NCBI GenBank assembly: GCA_035631655.1
Contig: DASQIH010000048.1
Coordinates: forward strand, 9,137-73,136
Direction: 5' to 3'
Source of the DNA: Gp1-AA122 sp035631655
GTDB taxonomy: Bacteria; Acidobacteriota; Terriglobia; Terriglobales; Acidobacteriaceae
DNA: 64,000 bases
Shown here: positions 16,544 through 25,655 of the stretch, one piece after another
How positions within the stretch are numbered: position 1 is the stretch's first letter
Layout of the letters: every line of letters begins with the position of its first letter
Translations under genes and position numbers: made by a program
Notes under the pieces: generated by a model
Seen by the model: only the letters and a program-made list of their open reading frames with translations
What the model was told of the DNA's origin: nothing
Database searches by the model: none

Positions 16544-17716
16544 ATGCCCGAACTCTCGGTAGTCATCGTCGCGCCGGACAGCGAACAACGAGCCGTCCTG
16601 CAGGTGCTGGTGGACGGGACTAGCGTGGCGCGTACAGTGCACACCTGCGCCAGTTTCCCGATGGCCGCCGCGGACCCGGTGGTGCGCCGTGTGCAGTCGG
16701 CGAATGCCGACGTCTTGCTGGTCGATATTGCTTCCGATAATTCTGCTCTGGCGCTGCAGGCGATCGAACTGCTGCACCAGGAGATGCCCGACTCCGCCGT
16801 GTTCGCCATCGGCAGCATGCAAGAGCCGCAAGTGATCGTCAGCGCCATGCGGGCGGGGGCTCGCGAATTCATCGAACGCCCGACGACTACCACGGATCTG
16901 TTAGAAGCCTTTGTGCGCTTAACCACGGCACAACGCAAAAGTCACCGGGAAAGCTCGCGTGGCAAAGTGTTTACCGTCGTCAATGCCAAGGGGGGCAGCG
17001 GGGCTACCACCGTCGCCGTTAACTTGGCCCTGGCGCTGCAGGCGGAGCATGGCAATGTGGCCCTGATCGATCTGGCGCCACTGGGTCATGCCGCCCTTCA
17101 CCTTAACTTGAAACCTCTGTTCACGGTGGCGGATGCGATCCGTAACTTGCATCGCCTGGACAGTTCCCTGCTGGAAAGCTTCATGACCCGGCAGACGGGC
17201 GGCTTGCAGTTGCTGGCGGGAACGAACATCCCTGCCGCCATAGAGCCGTCTACGGCGGAGTTTGCGCGGCTTTTCGACATGTTGGTCAACCACTATCGCT
17301 ATGCCGTGGTGGACACCTCGAGCCGCCTGGACGGGGCGACCCGTCTGGTGTGCAATCTGTCGGAAACCGTGTTGCTGGTGGGCCATGCCGACGTGGCGTC
17401 TCTCTGGAGCGCGGCCCGGGTCTTGCAGTACCTGGGGGAGACTGGGGGCCGCGAGCGGGTGCGCCTGGTGCTGAATCGCTTTCGCAAGATTCCCGGGTTC
17501 ACAGAGGCCGATGCCGAAGCGGCGGCGGGCGCAAAACTGTTGTGGAAGATTCCTAATCAGTACTTTGCCGTCTCGACCGCAATTGATCGAGGTGTACCGT
17601 TGATGTCGCAGAATCACACCGAGATTGCACGTTCTTTCACGGCGCTGGCCGGCCTGCTGACTCAGCACGACGAGGACGTAAAACGCGCGACTTGGTCCCT
17701 ATTTAAGACAGTCTAA
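16544..17716 (+). CDS. cpaE: Tad pilus localisation ATPase CpaE/TadZ
   Basis: The 390-residue protein has a receiver-like N-terminal domain (about 1-125, with LLVD and a degenerate ERP in place of the usual KP). A MinD/ParA-type ATPase follows, with a deviant Walker A (VVNAKGGSGATTVAVNLA). TadZ/CpaE proteins place the Tad machine at the cell pole. The gene lies 92 bases after cpaC and 8 bases before cpaF. Confidence 0.92.
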   Translation: MPELSVVIVAPDSEQRAVLQVLVDGTSVARTVHTCASFPMAAADPVVRRVQSANADVLLVDIASDNSALALQAIELLHQEMPDSAVFAIGSMQEPQVIVSAMRAGAREFIERPTTTTDLLEAFVRLTTAQRKSHRESSRGKVFTVVNAKGGSGATTVAVNLALALQAEHGNVALIDLAPLGHAALHLNLKPLFTVADAIRNLHRLDSSLLESFMTRQTGGLQLLAGTNIPAAIEPSTAEFARLFDMLVNHYRYAVVDTSSRLDGATRLVCNLSETVLLVGHADVASLWSAARVLQYLGETGGRERVRLVLNRFRKIPGFTEADAEAAAGAKLLWKIPNQYFAVSTAIDRGVPLMSQNHTEIARSFTALAGLLTQHDEDVKRATWSLFKTV

Positions 17717-17724
17717 AGACAATC

Positions 17725-19020
17725 ATGGCGAATTTGCAGACCTTCGAGCGGAGCGAGTACCAGCAGGTTAAATCCGATCTGCATCGCAAGATTCTCGACC
17801 GCCTGAACCTGGAAAAACTCGGCAAGACGCCGGGCGACGCGGCTCGCGAAGAGGTCCTGGTCGTCATCCGCAACTCGGTGAACAGCGAGGCGGTGCCGCT
17901 GAGCTTTGCCGAGCGGGAACGGCTGTCCCGCGAAATTCTCGACGAGATTTTCGGGCTGGGGCCCCTGGAGCCGCTGCTCAAAGATCCGACCATCTCCGAT
18001 ATCCTGGTAAACCGCTGCAATCGTGTCTACATCGAGCGCAACGGCAAGCTGGAACTCACCGGGCTAAGTTTCAAGGATGATTCTCACCTGATGCAGATTA
18101 TTGATCGCATCGTTTCCAAGGTGGGAAGGCGAGTCGATGAATCTTCGCCCATGGTAGATGCCCGTCTGGCAGACGGTTCTCGCGTAAATGCCATCATTCC
18201 GCCGCTCGCGATTGATGGGCCGTGCCTCTCCATCCGCCGGTTTGGGCGGGATCCGCTCACCGCGCGCAACATGATCGAGAACAAGACGCTCACTGAGCCC
18301 ATGCTGGAGTTGCTCTCCTCCATGGTGAAAGGCAAGCTGAATATCCTGATTTCGGGCGGCACCGGCGCCGGCAAGACGACCTTGCTGAACGTGCTGTCCG
18401 GTTATATTCCCGCCACCGAGCGCATCGTCACCATTGAAGACGCAGCCGAATTGCAGATGAAACAGGAGCACGTAGTTCGCCTGGAAACGCGGGCACCTAA
18501 CATCGAGGGCAAAGGCGCGGTTCGGCAACGGCAGCTGGTGATCAACAGCTTGCGTATGCGGCCCGACCGCATCGTGGTGGGCGAGGTGCGTGGCGAAGAG
18601 GCCTTCGATATGTTGCAAGCCATGAACACAGGCCATGAAGGTTCCCTGACCACGGTGCACGCGAACTCACAGCGCGACGCTCTCGCCCGTATCGAAAACA
18701 TGTGCTTGATGGCGAATTTGAATATCCCGGAACGAGCCATACGCCAGCAGATCTGCTCTGCCATCCATGCGGTGGTACAGGTGGCGCGCATGTCGGATGG
18801 CACGCGGAAAGTTATTACCGTCTCGGAGATTACCGGCATGGAAGGCGAAGTTATCTCGATGCAGGACATTTTCCTTTTCGAAAGGCGCGGCATCGACGAG
18901 ACCGGAAAGGTCCGGGGCGCGTTCCGGGCCAGCGGCATCCGCCCGCGCTTCGCCGATCGGCTGGCCACCTCCGGATGTCGGCTGCGAGCTGCCATGTTTG
19001 ACTCACGGATGGAGGTTTAG
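17725..19020 (+). CDS. cpaF: Tad pilus secretion ATPase CpaF/TadA
   Basis: The 431-residue VirB11/PilB-superfamily hexameric ATPase powers pilus assembly. It shows Walker A ISGGTGAGKTTLLN, an Asp box (IVTIEDAAELQ), the His box region (TGHEGSLTTVHANSQRDAL) and Walker B-like RMRPDRIVVGEVRGEEA. The last 30 residues form a basic extension. Tight spacing to cpaE and tadB (8 bases each) supports one operon. Confidence 0.95.
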   Translation: MANLQTFERSEYQQVKSDLHRKILDRLNLEKLGKTPGDAAREEVLVVIRNSVNSEAVPLSFAERERLSREILDEIFGLGPLEPLLKDPTISDILVNRCNRVYIERNGKLELTGLSFKDDSHLMQIIDRIVSKVGRRVDESSPMVDARLADGSRVNAIIPPLAIDGPCLSIRRFGRDPLTARNMIENKTLTEPMLELLSSMVKGKLNILISGGTGAGKTTLLNVLSGYIPATERIVTIEDAAELQMKQEHVVRLETRAPNIEGKGAVRQRQLVINSLRMRPDRIVVGEVRGEEAFDMLQAMNTGHEGSLTTVHANSQRDALARIENMCLMANLNIPERAIRQQICSAIHAVVQVARMSDGTRKVITVSEITGMEGEVISMQDIFLFERRGIDETGKVRGAFRASGIRPRFADRLATSGCRLRAAMFDSRMEV

Positions 19021-19028
19021 GACAAAGG

Positions 19029-19997
19029 ATGTTAACCGGCATTGCCATCATGGTCTTTGTGGTGGTCGGGTTGGCGGTGTTTGCTGGCGGTTATCTGCTT
19101 GACGAGCGCCGTTCGCGTGCACGGCTACTGCGCGATCGCCTGGCCACGGTGCAGAAGGCGGCCGAGCGCCAGCCCACCGAAGAGTTGGCGATTCTGCGCG
19201 ATGAATTGCTGAGCGAGATTCCTGCGCTTGATACCCTGCTACGTAAGTCCGCTCGGGTTTCTGCCCTGCAGAACTTACTTTCGCAGGCCGACATCCAGAT
19301 CCGTGCCGGCAATTTCTTGTTGCTGTGCGCTTTGAGTGGAGCTGTCCTGGGTGTTGTGGTAATTCTCTGGAGCAAGATGCTGATCCTGGGCTGGGCTGGC
19401 GTTTTGCTTGGTGCTTTTCTGCCCTACGCCTACGCGACTCATGCGCGCAGCAAGCGCTTCAGCAAATTCGAAGAACTCTTTCCCCAGGCCATCGACACGC
19501 TGGCCCGCGCGGTCCGCGCCGGTCACGCCTTTACCACCGCGCTGGAATTGATCGCCAGCGAAGTTGCGGAACCGGTTGCGGGGGAGTTCCGAAAGCTCTT
19601 TGAAGAACAGAAGTTCGGGCTGCCGGTGCGGGATGCTCTGGTTAACCTGACGGAACGGATTCCGCTGGTGGACGTGAAGTTTTTCATTACCGCGGTAATG
19701 TTGCAACGCGAGACCGGCGGCAATCTGGCCGAAATTCTCGATAACCTATCCTATGTGATTCGTGAGCGCTTCAAGATCCTGCGCCAAGTCCGGGTATACA
19801 CAGCGCAGGGACGGCTGACGATGTTGCTGTTGATGGGCCTTCCCCCGGGGGTCGTGCTCATCATGCGGGTCATGAATCCGAATTTTGTTGAGCCGTTATT
19901 CTCCGACCCAATCGGGCACGCGTTGCTGGTGATTGGTATAACCCTGCAGACGGTCGGCTATTTCGTCATCCGCAGGATCATTCAGATTCAGGTGTAG
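19029..19997 (+). CDS. tadB: Tad inner-membrane platform protein TadB
   Basis: The 322-residue GspF/T2SSF-family protein has an N-terminal helix, two central helices (LLCALSGAVLGVVVILWSKM and the next), the T2SSF domain (FPQAIDTLARAVRAGHAFTTALELIA) and C-terminal membrane segments. It forms the inner-membrane platform with TadC. GGACAAAGG precedes ATG 19029. Confidence 0.93.
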   Translation: MLTGIAIMVFVVVGLAVFAGGYLLDERRSRARLLRDRLATVQKAAERQPTEELAILRDELLSEIPALDTLLRKSARVSALQNLLSQADIQIRAGNFLLLCALSGAVLGVVVILWSKMLILGWAGVLLGAFLPYAYATHARSKRFSKFEELFPQAIDTLARAVRAGHAFTTALELIASEVAEPVAGEFRKLFEEQKFGLPVRDALVNLTERIPLVDVKFFITAVMLQRETGGNLAEILDNLSYVIRERFKILRQVRVYTAQGRLTMLLLMGLPPGVVLIMRVMNPNFVEPLFSDPIGHALLVIGITLQTVGYFVIRRIIQIQV

Positions 19998-20000
19998 ATC

Positions 20001-20906
20001 ATGGTACTTGGGCTCGCCATTGTCGTGTTTCTGACCGTCGCGGTCGCCGTGTTTGCTTTTGCCTCGGCATTGGCAACTCCAACGTCGACGCTAGGCGCGC
20101 GGCTTCGTTCGCTAGGCTGGCAGCGACAGCCGGAACCGGAGAAACCCGCAATCAAACAACGCATCCAGCAGGCGCTGGTCGATCCGCTGAGCAAAGCACT
20201 GCCGCTGTCTCCCTCGGAAGCTTCCAAGACGCGTGTGTTGCTGATGCAGGCCGGCTATCGGGAACCCCGTCATATAACTTTTTATTTCGGGCTGCGTGTT
20301 TTCGGTGCTCTGCTGGGCCTTGCGCTGGCGGCGATCTTCTTTTCCAATAGCGATTCATTCTTGCTTTTCCTGGTTGGCGGTGTGGGCCTGGGGTTCCTGC
20401 TTCCCCAGTTCTTCCTCAAGCGGCGAATCAAGGCTCGGCAGCACCGCATTCGCCTCGGTTTGGCCGACGCCCTGGACTTAACCGTGATTTGCGTGGAAGC
20501 CGGGTTGTCGCTGGACCAGGCCTTGTCGCGCGTCGGCGAGGATTTGCAGCGCGCCCACCCTGACCTGAGCGATGAGTTTCACTTGGTCAACCTGGAAATG
20601 CGCGCCGGCAAGCCGCGTCCGGAAGCTTTGCGAAATTTGGCCGAACGTACCGGGGTCGATGACATTAAAGCCCTGGTGGGAGTGCTGATCCAGACTGATC
20701 GGTTTGGCACCAGCATCACGCAGGCGTTGCGCGTGCACTCCGATTCTCTGCGCACCGAGCGGCGTCAACGGGCAGAGGAGCAAGCGGCCAAAACTACGAT
20801 TAAAATGGTTCCTGCACTGGTTGTATTCGTCCTCCCCTCGCTGTTCTTCGTAACCCTGGGGCCGGCGGTGATCCTGTTACTTCATACTCTGCGCTCGGGC
20901 CAGTGA
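20001..20906 (+). CDS. tadC: Tad inner-membrane platform protein TadC
   Basis: The 301-residue second T2SSF-family platform protein contains LGLADALDLTVICVEAGLSLDQALSRV and ends in a hydrophobic helix (VVFVLPSLFFVTLGPAVILLL). It starts 3 bases after the tadB stop, so coupling is expected. No TadV/CpaA prepilin peptidase, TadD or TadE/F/G pseudopilin gene follows, so those functions must be encoded elsewhere. Confidence 0.93.
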   Translation: MVLGLAIVVFLTVAVAVFAFASALATPTSTLGARLRSLGWQRQPEPEKPAIKQRIQQALVDPLSKALPLSPSEASKTRVLLMQAGYREPRHITFYFGLRVFGALLGLALAAIFFSNSDSFLLFLVGGVGLGFLLPQFFLKRRIKARQHRIRLGLADALDLTVICVEAGLSLDQALSRVGEDLQRAHPDLSDEFHLVNLEMRAGKPRPEALRNLAERTGVDDIKALVGVLIQTDRFGTSITQALRVHSDSLRTERRQRAEEQAAKTTIKMVPALVVFVLPSLFFVTLGPAVILLLHTLRSGQ

Positions 20907-20943
20907 CGCGGGTGTGCTGCAGTTATCAAACTCAGGAGTTGGA

Positions 20944-21336
20944 ATGCCCGCGTCAGCTTCGAAAGCCTGTGCCTACAATCAGACTCGCCAAGCCTATCTG
21001 GCCACCGATCTGGCGGTCGCGGACACGCACTGGTCGCGGCTGCGAGGATTAATGGGCACCGGTGCCGCGAATTTTCCTGCGGGCAAAGGGCTCTGGATTG
21101 TGCCCTGCCATGGCGTGCACACGCTGGGTATGCGCTTCCCGATTGATGTGGTTTACTTAAATGGGGACAAGGTTATAGTGCACCTGGAAGAAAACCTTCG
21201 GCCATGGCGAGTGGCGGCGGTTCGCCTCAACGCGGTCACCGTGCTCGAATTGCCGCCCAGCACAGTGCGGCAGACGCAGACGACGGTGGGAGACCAGATC
21301 GCCATCGAGTTCGGGAAGGGTGAAGTAAAGGCATGA
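20944..21336 (+). CDS. DUF192 protein
   Basis: The 130-residue single DUF192 domain contains WSRLRGLMG and GLWIVPCHGVHTLGMRFPIDVVYL. Function is unknown; the family recurs beside Tad genes in acidobacteria-like genomes. AGGAG 6 bases before ATG 20944 sets the start; an upstream GTG at 20914 lacks such a site. It has no signal peptide, unlike many DUF192 proteins. Its stop overlaps the next start (ATGA). Confidence 0.85.
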   Translation: MPASASKACAYNQTRQAYLATDLAVADTHWSRLRGLMGTGAANFPAGKGLWIVPCHGVHTLGMRFPIDVVYLNGDKVIVHLEENLRPWRVAAVRLNAVTVLELPPSTVRQTQTTVGDQIAIEFGKGEVKA

Positions 21337-23456
21337 AGGAAGCCGCCCAACAGGTCGTCATGCCCGAACCCCCGCGGCTGCTGATCGAGTGGTCATCCCC
21401 GTGGCAGGAGTTTGTTACCGCCATCCTGCCGGCGCTACACCGCTCTCCCAAGCGGCTGGCCGGAGAAGCCCGCACTGGCATCTTCCCTTTTTCTGGCATG
21501 CTGGCCACGTGGATCCTGGAGGCTGTATCTCTCTTGGCGGTGATTATCCTCCCGGGCAAGTTGTCGCGCCTGCAGCCCTATACTCCGCTGCCACAGCCCA
21601 AGTACGACGTGATCTACTTTTCCGGCGAGGAGTTACCACAGACCGCAGACGTTGGCGGGGCAAAAAGCGGGAAATCCGGCCGGGCCGGCGGTCATGAAGG
21701 TTACCATCGCACCCAGACGATCCGGGTCGCCCGCGGAGACTCGCCGGCTGAAAAAGTTGTAGACGTACCTAAGCTCAATCTGCCTAAATCGGATTTCCCG
21801 GTGGCCAACCTGCTGGCAATTAACCGCATTCCGGGACCGCCGCCGGCTTCCGGCCTGCGTTCTTCGCTGCCGGCCCTGCCTTCGGCGGCGCCCGTGCCGC
21901 CGCCACCGGATATCGCTCGTGACAAGATACAGGCCGCCCCGGGGCTGAACAGCTCGATCGTTGCGCCTCCGCCCAAGGTCTCTCGGGACAAGATGCAGGC
22001 TGCGGCGATGCTCAACAGCTCGATCGTTGCGCCACCTCCCGATGTCGCGCGGGAGAAGATGCAGGCATTAGCGGGGGTCAATACCGGTGTCGTGGCGCCT
22101 CCGCCTACGGTGCATGACATTGCCGGAGCGCGTGTCGCCCAAGGCCCGGTGACAAATGTCGTGCCACCTCCGGTGTCCGCTCCGGTGAACACGACCTCGG
22201 TCGCATCGCGCCTGTCGTTGCCCCAGCCCAGCGTGATTGCTCCGCCGCCCAGCCGTGTGACACGAGAGAATGGTTCCATCTTGGGCACTCAGGTGACGGA
22301 CATCCAAAAGCAAGTGGTTCCCCCACCCGTGCAGCTGGGAGGGGCTGGCGGTGTTACGGGCCGACAAATGGGTGGCGGTGGCGGTGTAGCCGAGGCCAAT
22401 AACATAGTTCCACCTCCCCCCAGCCTAGGCAGGGGAAGTTCCTTGGCGGGAGGGGGTGGGCGAAGAACGGCAGGTGAACCGGTCGGCGCCGCGGGCGTAG
22501 TTCCACCTCCGCCCAGTGTGAGCGGCGGTAGCTCCCTCACCGGAAGGGGTCGCGGGAATGCGGGGACAGGCTTAGGTGGGGCACTCGACGCCGGATCGGT
22601 GCTCGCGCCGCCCAAGGGTGGCGGTGGCACAGGTAGCGATAAGGCCGGGGTAGTGATCTCCAGCCAACCGGGATCGCGCTTTGGCGTCCCGGGAAGCGGT
22701 GGCAGTGGCTCGTTGGCCATGTCGCCCGCTGGCGGAGCTAAGCCGGGACTAGGCGGCTCTGGAGGCGGCAACGGCATTGGACGCGGCACGGGTCCGGGAA
22801 GCGGTTTGGAGGGCGAGGGTTCCGGTGCAGGAAAAGCCGGCACCGGACGCGGCTCCGATCCGAATGCGAAAGGTGGGATCTCGCCTTATCCCGGTCCAGG
22901 CGGCGCGGGCAAAGGCACTAATGGATCACCGGCAGCCCCGGGCATCTCAGTCGCCGGTGGTGCCACCACCATCACGCTGCCCAGCTTTGGCAGCCCTGCC
23001 GATCCTCCTGATTTACCCGCACATTCGGGCGCGGGGGCCCATCGCGGACCCGGCATTACGATTGTCGCGACCTCCCGCTCGGGGGGTGCGTTTAACTTTT
23101 ACGGAGCATTGCCGGGCGACAACTACACCATTTACATTGAAACGACTTTGGGCCCGGCTGTGCTGCAGTATGCCGACCCGACTTCGGCCAAGCGCGCTTA
23201 CTCCGAGGAACTGACACCTCCCGAACCGATGCGCACCAGCCTCCCTGCCGGGTTGAGTCATTCGCGCATGATCGTGGCCTGCGTGCTGGATCGCTCCGGT
23301 CTGCTGCGCAATTTGCACACTCTGGAAGCCGGCCCGGCGGAGATGAATTCCAAAGTTCTGGCCGCCCTGCACAATTGGAAGTTCCGCGCCGCCATGCGCG
23401 GTAACGAACCGGTTGAGGTGAACGCGATCCTGGGATTCAACATCGATACCCGCTAA
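21333..23456 (+). CDS. Pro/Gly-rich membrane-anchored protein with TonB-like C-terminal domain
   Basis: The 707-residue protein has one N-terminal membrane helix (about 52-74, MLATWILEAVSLLAVIIL). A very long low-complexity region (about 110-590) follows, containing imperfect 22-residue repeats of the form VAPPPxVxRxKMQAxxxLNSSI (bases about 21890-22100), more VVPPP boxes, and Gly/Ser-rich stretches. The last about 110 residues resemble a TonB C-terminal fold (VACVLDRSGLLRNLHTLEAGPAEMNSKVLAALHNWKFRAA). The layout suggests an envelope-spanning rod reaching the outer membrane. It shares the Tad operon, overlapping the DUF192 gene by 4 bases. Its exact role is unknown. Confidence 0.82.
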   Translation: MKEAAQQVVMPEPPRLLIEWSSPWQEFVTAILPALHRSPKRLAGEARTGIFPFSGMLATWILEAVSLLAVIILPGKLSRLQPYTPLPQPKYDVIYFSGEELPQTADVGGAKSGKSGRAGGHEGYHRTQTIRVARGDSPAEKVVDVPKLNLPKSDFPVANLLAINRIPGPPPASGLRSSLPALPSAAPVPPPPDIARDKIQAAPGLNSSIVAPPPKVSRDKMQAAAMLNSSIVAPPPDVAREKMQALAGVNTGVVAPPPTVHDIAGARVAQGPVTNVVPPPVSAPVNTTSVASRLSLPQPSVIAPPPSRVTRENGSILGTQVTDIQKQVVPPPVQLGGAGGVTGRQMGGGGGVAEANNIVPPPPSLGRGSSLAGGGGRRTAGEPVGAAGVVPPPPSVSGGSSLTGRGRGNAGTGLGGALDAGSVLAPPKGGGGTGSDKAGVVISSQPGSRFGVPGSGGSGSLAMSPAGGAKPGLGGSGGGNGIGRGTGPGSGLEGEGSGAGKAGTGRGSDPNAKGGISPYPGPGGAGKGTNGSPAAPGISVAGGATTITLPSFGSPADPPDLPAHSGAGAHRGPGITIVATSRSGGAFNFYGALPGDNYTIYIETTLGPAVLQYADPTSAKRAYSEELTPPEPMRTSLPAGLSHSRMIVACVLDRSGLLRNLHTLEAGPAEMNSKVLAALHNWKFRAAMRGNEPVEVNAILGFNIDTR

Positions 23457-23470
23457 TAAAGCCAGCACAC

Positions 23471-23537
23471 TGTCATCCTGAGCGAAGCTTGAGGCTCACG
23501 GCAGCGAGCTTCAAGCAGAGTCGAAGGACCCCTTTTT
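23471..23537 (+). terminator. Terminator formed by a dispersed GTCATCCTGAG-type repeat
   Basis: A repeat unit beginning TGTCATCCTGAGCGAAGC and ending GTCGAAGGACCCC contains an 11-bp stem with one mismatch (GCTTGAGGCTC / GAGCTTCAAGC) and is followed by TTTTT (23533-23537). It lies 14 bases after the Pro/Gly-rich protein stop and would end the Tad operon transcript. Confidence 0.6.
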
Positions 23538-23632
23538 ATTAATAAGCGCAACCACAAAAGCTGTTAAGGCATTCAGTTCGCAGTCGGGTGAGAATATCTC
23601 GCAACGCCATAGGTGGCGGCACAGGCAGTCAA

Positions 23633-23674
23633 GGGGTTCTTCGACTCGGGCTGAAGCCCTCGCTCAGGATGACA
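23633..23674 (-). repeat. Inverted copy of the GTCATCCTGAG-type repeat
   Basis: Read on the minus strand it starts TGTCATCCTGAGCGAGGG and ends in GTCGAAGAACCCC, with an inner GGGCTGAAGCCC hairpin. It is the inverted mate of the unit at 23471 and lies 44 bases downstream of the convergent membrane-protein gene stop at 23719. Confidence 0.65.
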
Positions 23675-23718
23675 GCGGATGGGATAGTTGGAGAGCCTTG
23701 CCAAGAGTCTCCGCAGTT

Positions 23719-25293
23719 TCAATCGAGCCTGCTGCGGACTCGCTCGAACACCTTAGCGACCTCATCGTGGTAAGTTGCTTTCCACCCCGGATCGTGCTGA
23801 AGAGCATCCCCCAGCTTCGATTTAGCCGGCACCACGATGACGTTCACCCCTAACTTGTCGAGGACCTGGTTCCAGCCAGGCTCAACATGCAAAATCTTCA
23901 AGTAATCCTTTAAGTAAGGGTCGCCATAAAAATCGTGGCGGTCGTCAATGAAGACTTTGGTTTCCGGATATAAGCGGTAAATCAGGTATCCACCCCAGGA
24001 GTCGAGGCTGAAGATCGGCGCCCGTTCGCCGCGCTGCTGCAACGCTTCCACTGCCTGCACAGGAAAGCGTGTAGCGTCGAAATGCGCGTCCATCACCTGC
24101 TTGCCCAAGAATCTGCCCTGGTGGAGGCAGATCCAGGTGCTGAGCAATAGCAGTAGGACGGGCCATAGGTGCCCACGCAGTCCCATCTCCATCCGGTCCA
24201 TTCGGCTGGCAAACCCGCGCAGGCCGGGCAATAACGTCCGCTGGGTTGCCTCTCCGCGCGAGAAGAGTGGAGGCGCAATCATGGTGAGCAGCATAGCGGC
24301 GACGGGAATGTTGCGCGCAGCGTAGAGTCCGGAAGCCGCGCTGAGGAGAATCAGCAACCACTCGGTCCAGCGCAGCCGCGCACGGGCGGCGGCGATTCCG
24401 ACGATCGTGAGGAGCAACAGTAGCAAGAAAAATTGCGGCGGCAGGCCGTGGAAGTTGGGCCTGCGGAATTCGTCAATGTGCTGCATCAGAAACCGGTCGG
24501 TAAGGTAGTGGAAAACGTGCACGTGCAGCTTGTACCCATAGGGATTCATGAGGCTGGCCAGAGCCGACACGCCAAAGATTAAGCCCAGATGTCCCGCATG
24601 CCGTGAAGCCGTCTTCCGCTCTTCGGCATCCCGACACCTACGTAACTTCAGGAGATCCGCCAGCAAGAAAATTCCGATCAAGACGAAACCCATCACAAAA
24701 CCACCATGCAGGTTGACCCAGAGCGGCATCAAGAGCGGCAACCCCCAGAGCCGATGGTTCTGAGACCGTCCGTTCCTATAGCTGGAGTCCAGCACCCAGA
24801 ACCACACGACAGTGATAAGCCAGCCAACCACGTGCGGGCGAGCTAGGAAATGAATGGAAGAAGCCACAGTGCACATCAGAAAAAACACCACAGTGACTGG
24901 CACACTACCACCGCGTAGCAGGGCGAAGTGGAAGACCAGAGCCAGCGTAAGGGCTATCACCACCGCGCTGAAAAAAACCACTCCGTTGAGGCCGAGGTGG
25001 TTGTAGATAAACCCAATGCCCAGGTCGTACAGCCATTCCCACGCGTACCAGGGACGGCCACTCATGGTGGCGGAAAAGCTATCGGTGCGTGGAATAGCGT
25101 GGGTAGTGAGAATGTTCTGGCCATCGCGAATATGCCAACCGATGTCGGCATCCCACAGCAGATGCGGCGCAAGCGCGCCATAAGTGAATGCCATTAGAAG
25201 CAGGATGAAAATGAGATCTGTGATCGAGGGGAGGAGAAACCAAGTGGGTTTTGAAGCAGCGGCTTGAGTCGGGGCTTGGACTGGACTTTCCAA
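23719..25293 (-). CDS. Polytopic membrane protein, GT-C-like, unknown substrate
   Basis: The 524-residue protein has about ten transmembrane segments. The first extracytoplasmic loop carries WDADIGWHIRDGQNILTTHAIPRTD, and a later region has DLGIGF; early loop aspartates are typical of GT-C glycosyltransferases of the ArnT/GT39 type. A soluble C-terminal domain (about 400-524) follows, with SLDSWGGYLIYRLYPETKVFIDDRHDFYGDPYLKDYL. The donor and acceptor cannot be inferred. It starts at ATG 25293, 23 bases downstream of the broken mazE. Confidence 0.72.
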   Translation of the reverse strand: MESPVQAPTQAAASKPTWFLLPSITDLIFILLLMAFTYGALAPHLLWDADIGWHIRDGQNILTTHAIPRTDSFSATMSGRPWYAWEWLYDLGIGFIYNHLGLNGVVFFSAVVIALTLALVFHFALLRGGSVPVTVVFFLMCTVASSIHFLARPHVVGWLITVVWFWVLDSSYRNGRSQNHRLWGLPLLMPLWVNLHGGFVMGFVLIGIFLLADLLKLRRCRDAEERKTASRHAGHLGLIFGVSALASLMNPYGYKLHVHVFHYLTDRFLMQHIDEFRRPNFHGLPPQFFLLLLLLTIVGIAAARARLRWTEWLLILLSAASGLYAARNIPVAAMLLTMIAPPLFSRGEATQRTLLPGLRGFASRMDRMEMGLRGHLWPVLLLLLSTWICLHQGRFLGKQVMDAHFDATRFPVQAVEALQQRGERAPIFSLDSWGGYLIYRLYPETKVFIDDRHDFYGDPYLKDYLKILHVEPGWNQVLDKLGVNVIVVPAKSKLGDALQHDPGWKATYHDEVAKVFERVRSRLD

Positions 25294-25316
25294 CTCTGAA
25301 AGCGTAACAGAACGTC

Positions 25317-25586
25317 TTACCTGATACCGGGCAGCAGGCCGAGATGAACGACCTCTTCCCTGCCCACGTCCGACCCGCTGGGAATTTGAGGATAGCGATT
25401 CTCAGGAGTGATTTGGGCCACTAGATCGGAGAGCCTTGGGATTCTCTCCACGCGACGTAGTTCGATCTTCCCTTTCACAACCCGGATTTCCAGCGAGTCT
25501 CCTTCGCGAAGTTGTGCTTCCGCGAGCAGCGGCTTGGGAATGCCTACCGCGAGGGTGTTGCCCTATTTTACCAGCATGGCCTTCAT
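25317..25586 (-). pseudogene. MazE-type antitoxin with an in-frame stop codon
   Basis: From ATG 25586 the frame reads MKAMLVK, then TAG (25565-25563), then GNTLAVGIPKPLLAEAQLREG, continuing to the TAA at 25317-25319. The family normally has Trp (TGG) where the TAG stands, in the K-W-G-N-S/T-L motif, and the rest aligns along its whole length, including LSDLVAQITPENR and GREE. A good Shine-Dalgarno (GGGGAG) still precedes the ATG. No mazF follows; the next gene is a membrane protein. This is a one-base nonsense decay, a sequencing error, or readthrough. It lies 69 bases after the RND pump gene on the same strand. Confidence 0.75.
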
Positions 25587-25622
25587 GACTACTCCCCTCA
25601 GGTGTTTATATCAAAGACAAAT

Positions 25623-25643
25623 GCGCGGGCAAGAGTGCCGCGC
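25623..25643 (-). terminator. Short GC hairpin after the RND pump gene (repeat family C)
   Basis: GCGCGGGCA / TGCCGCGC around AAGAG forms a stem with one bulge, 12 bases downstream of the pump stop. The same GCGCGG(A/G)CAAGAGTG core recurs at 47051-47074. Confidence 0.4.
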
Positions 25644-25655
25644 CACACGACTTTC

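Noticed and set aside
21890..22110. Repeats at first taken for a tandem repeat or CRISPR-like array
   Set aside because: The repeat period is about 66 bases and in frame, encoding VAPPP-type protein repeats; there are no spacers of constant length between identical repeats.
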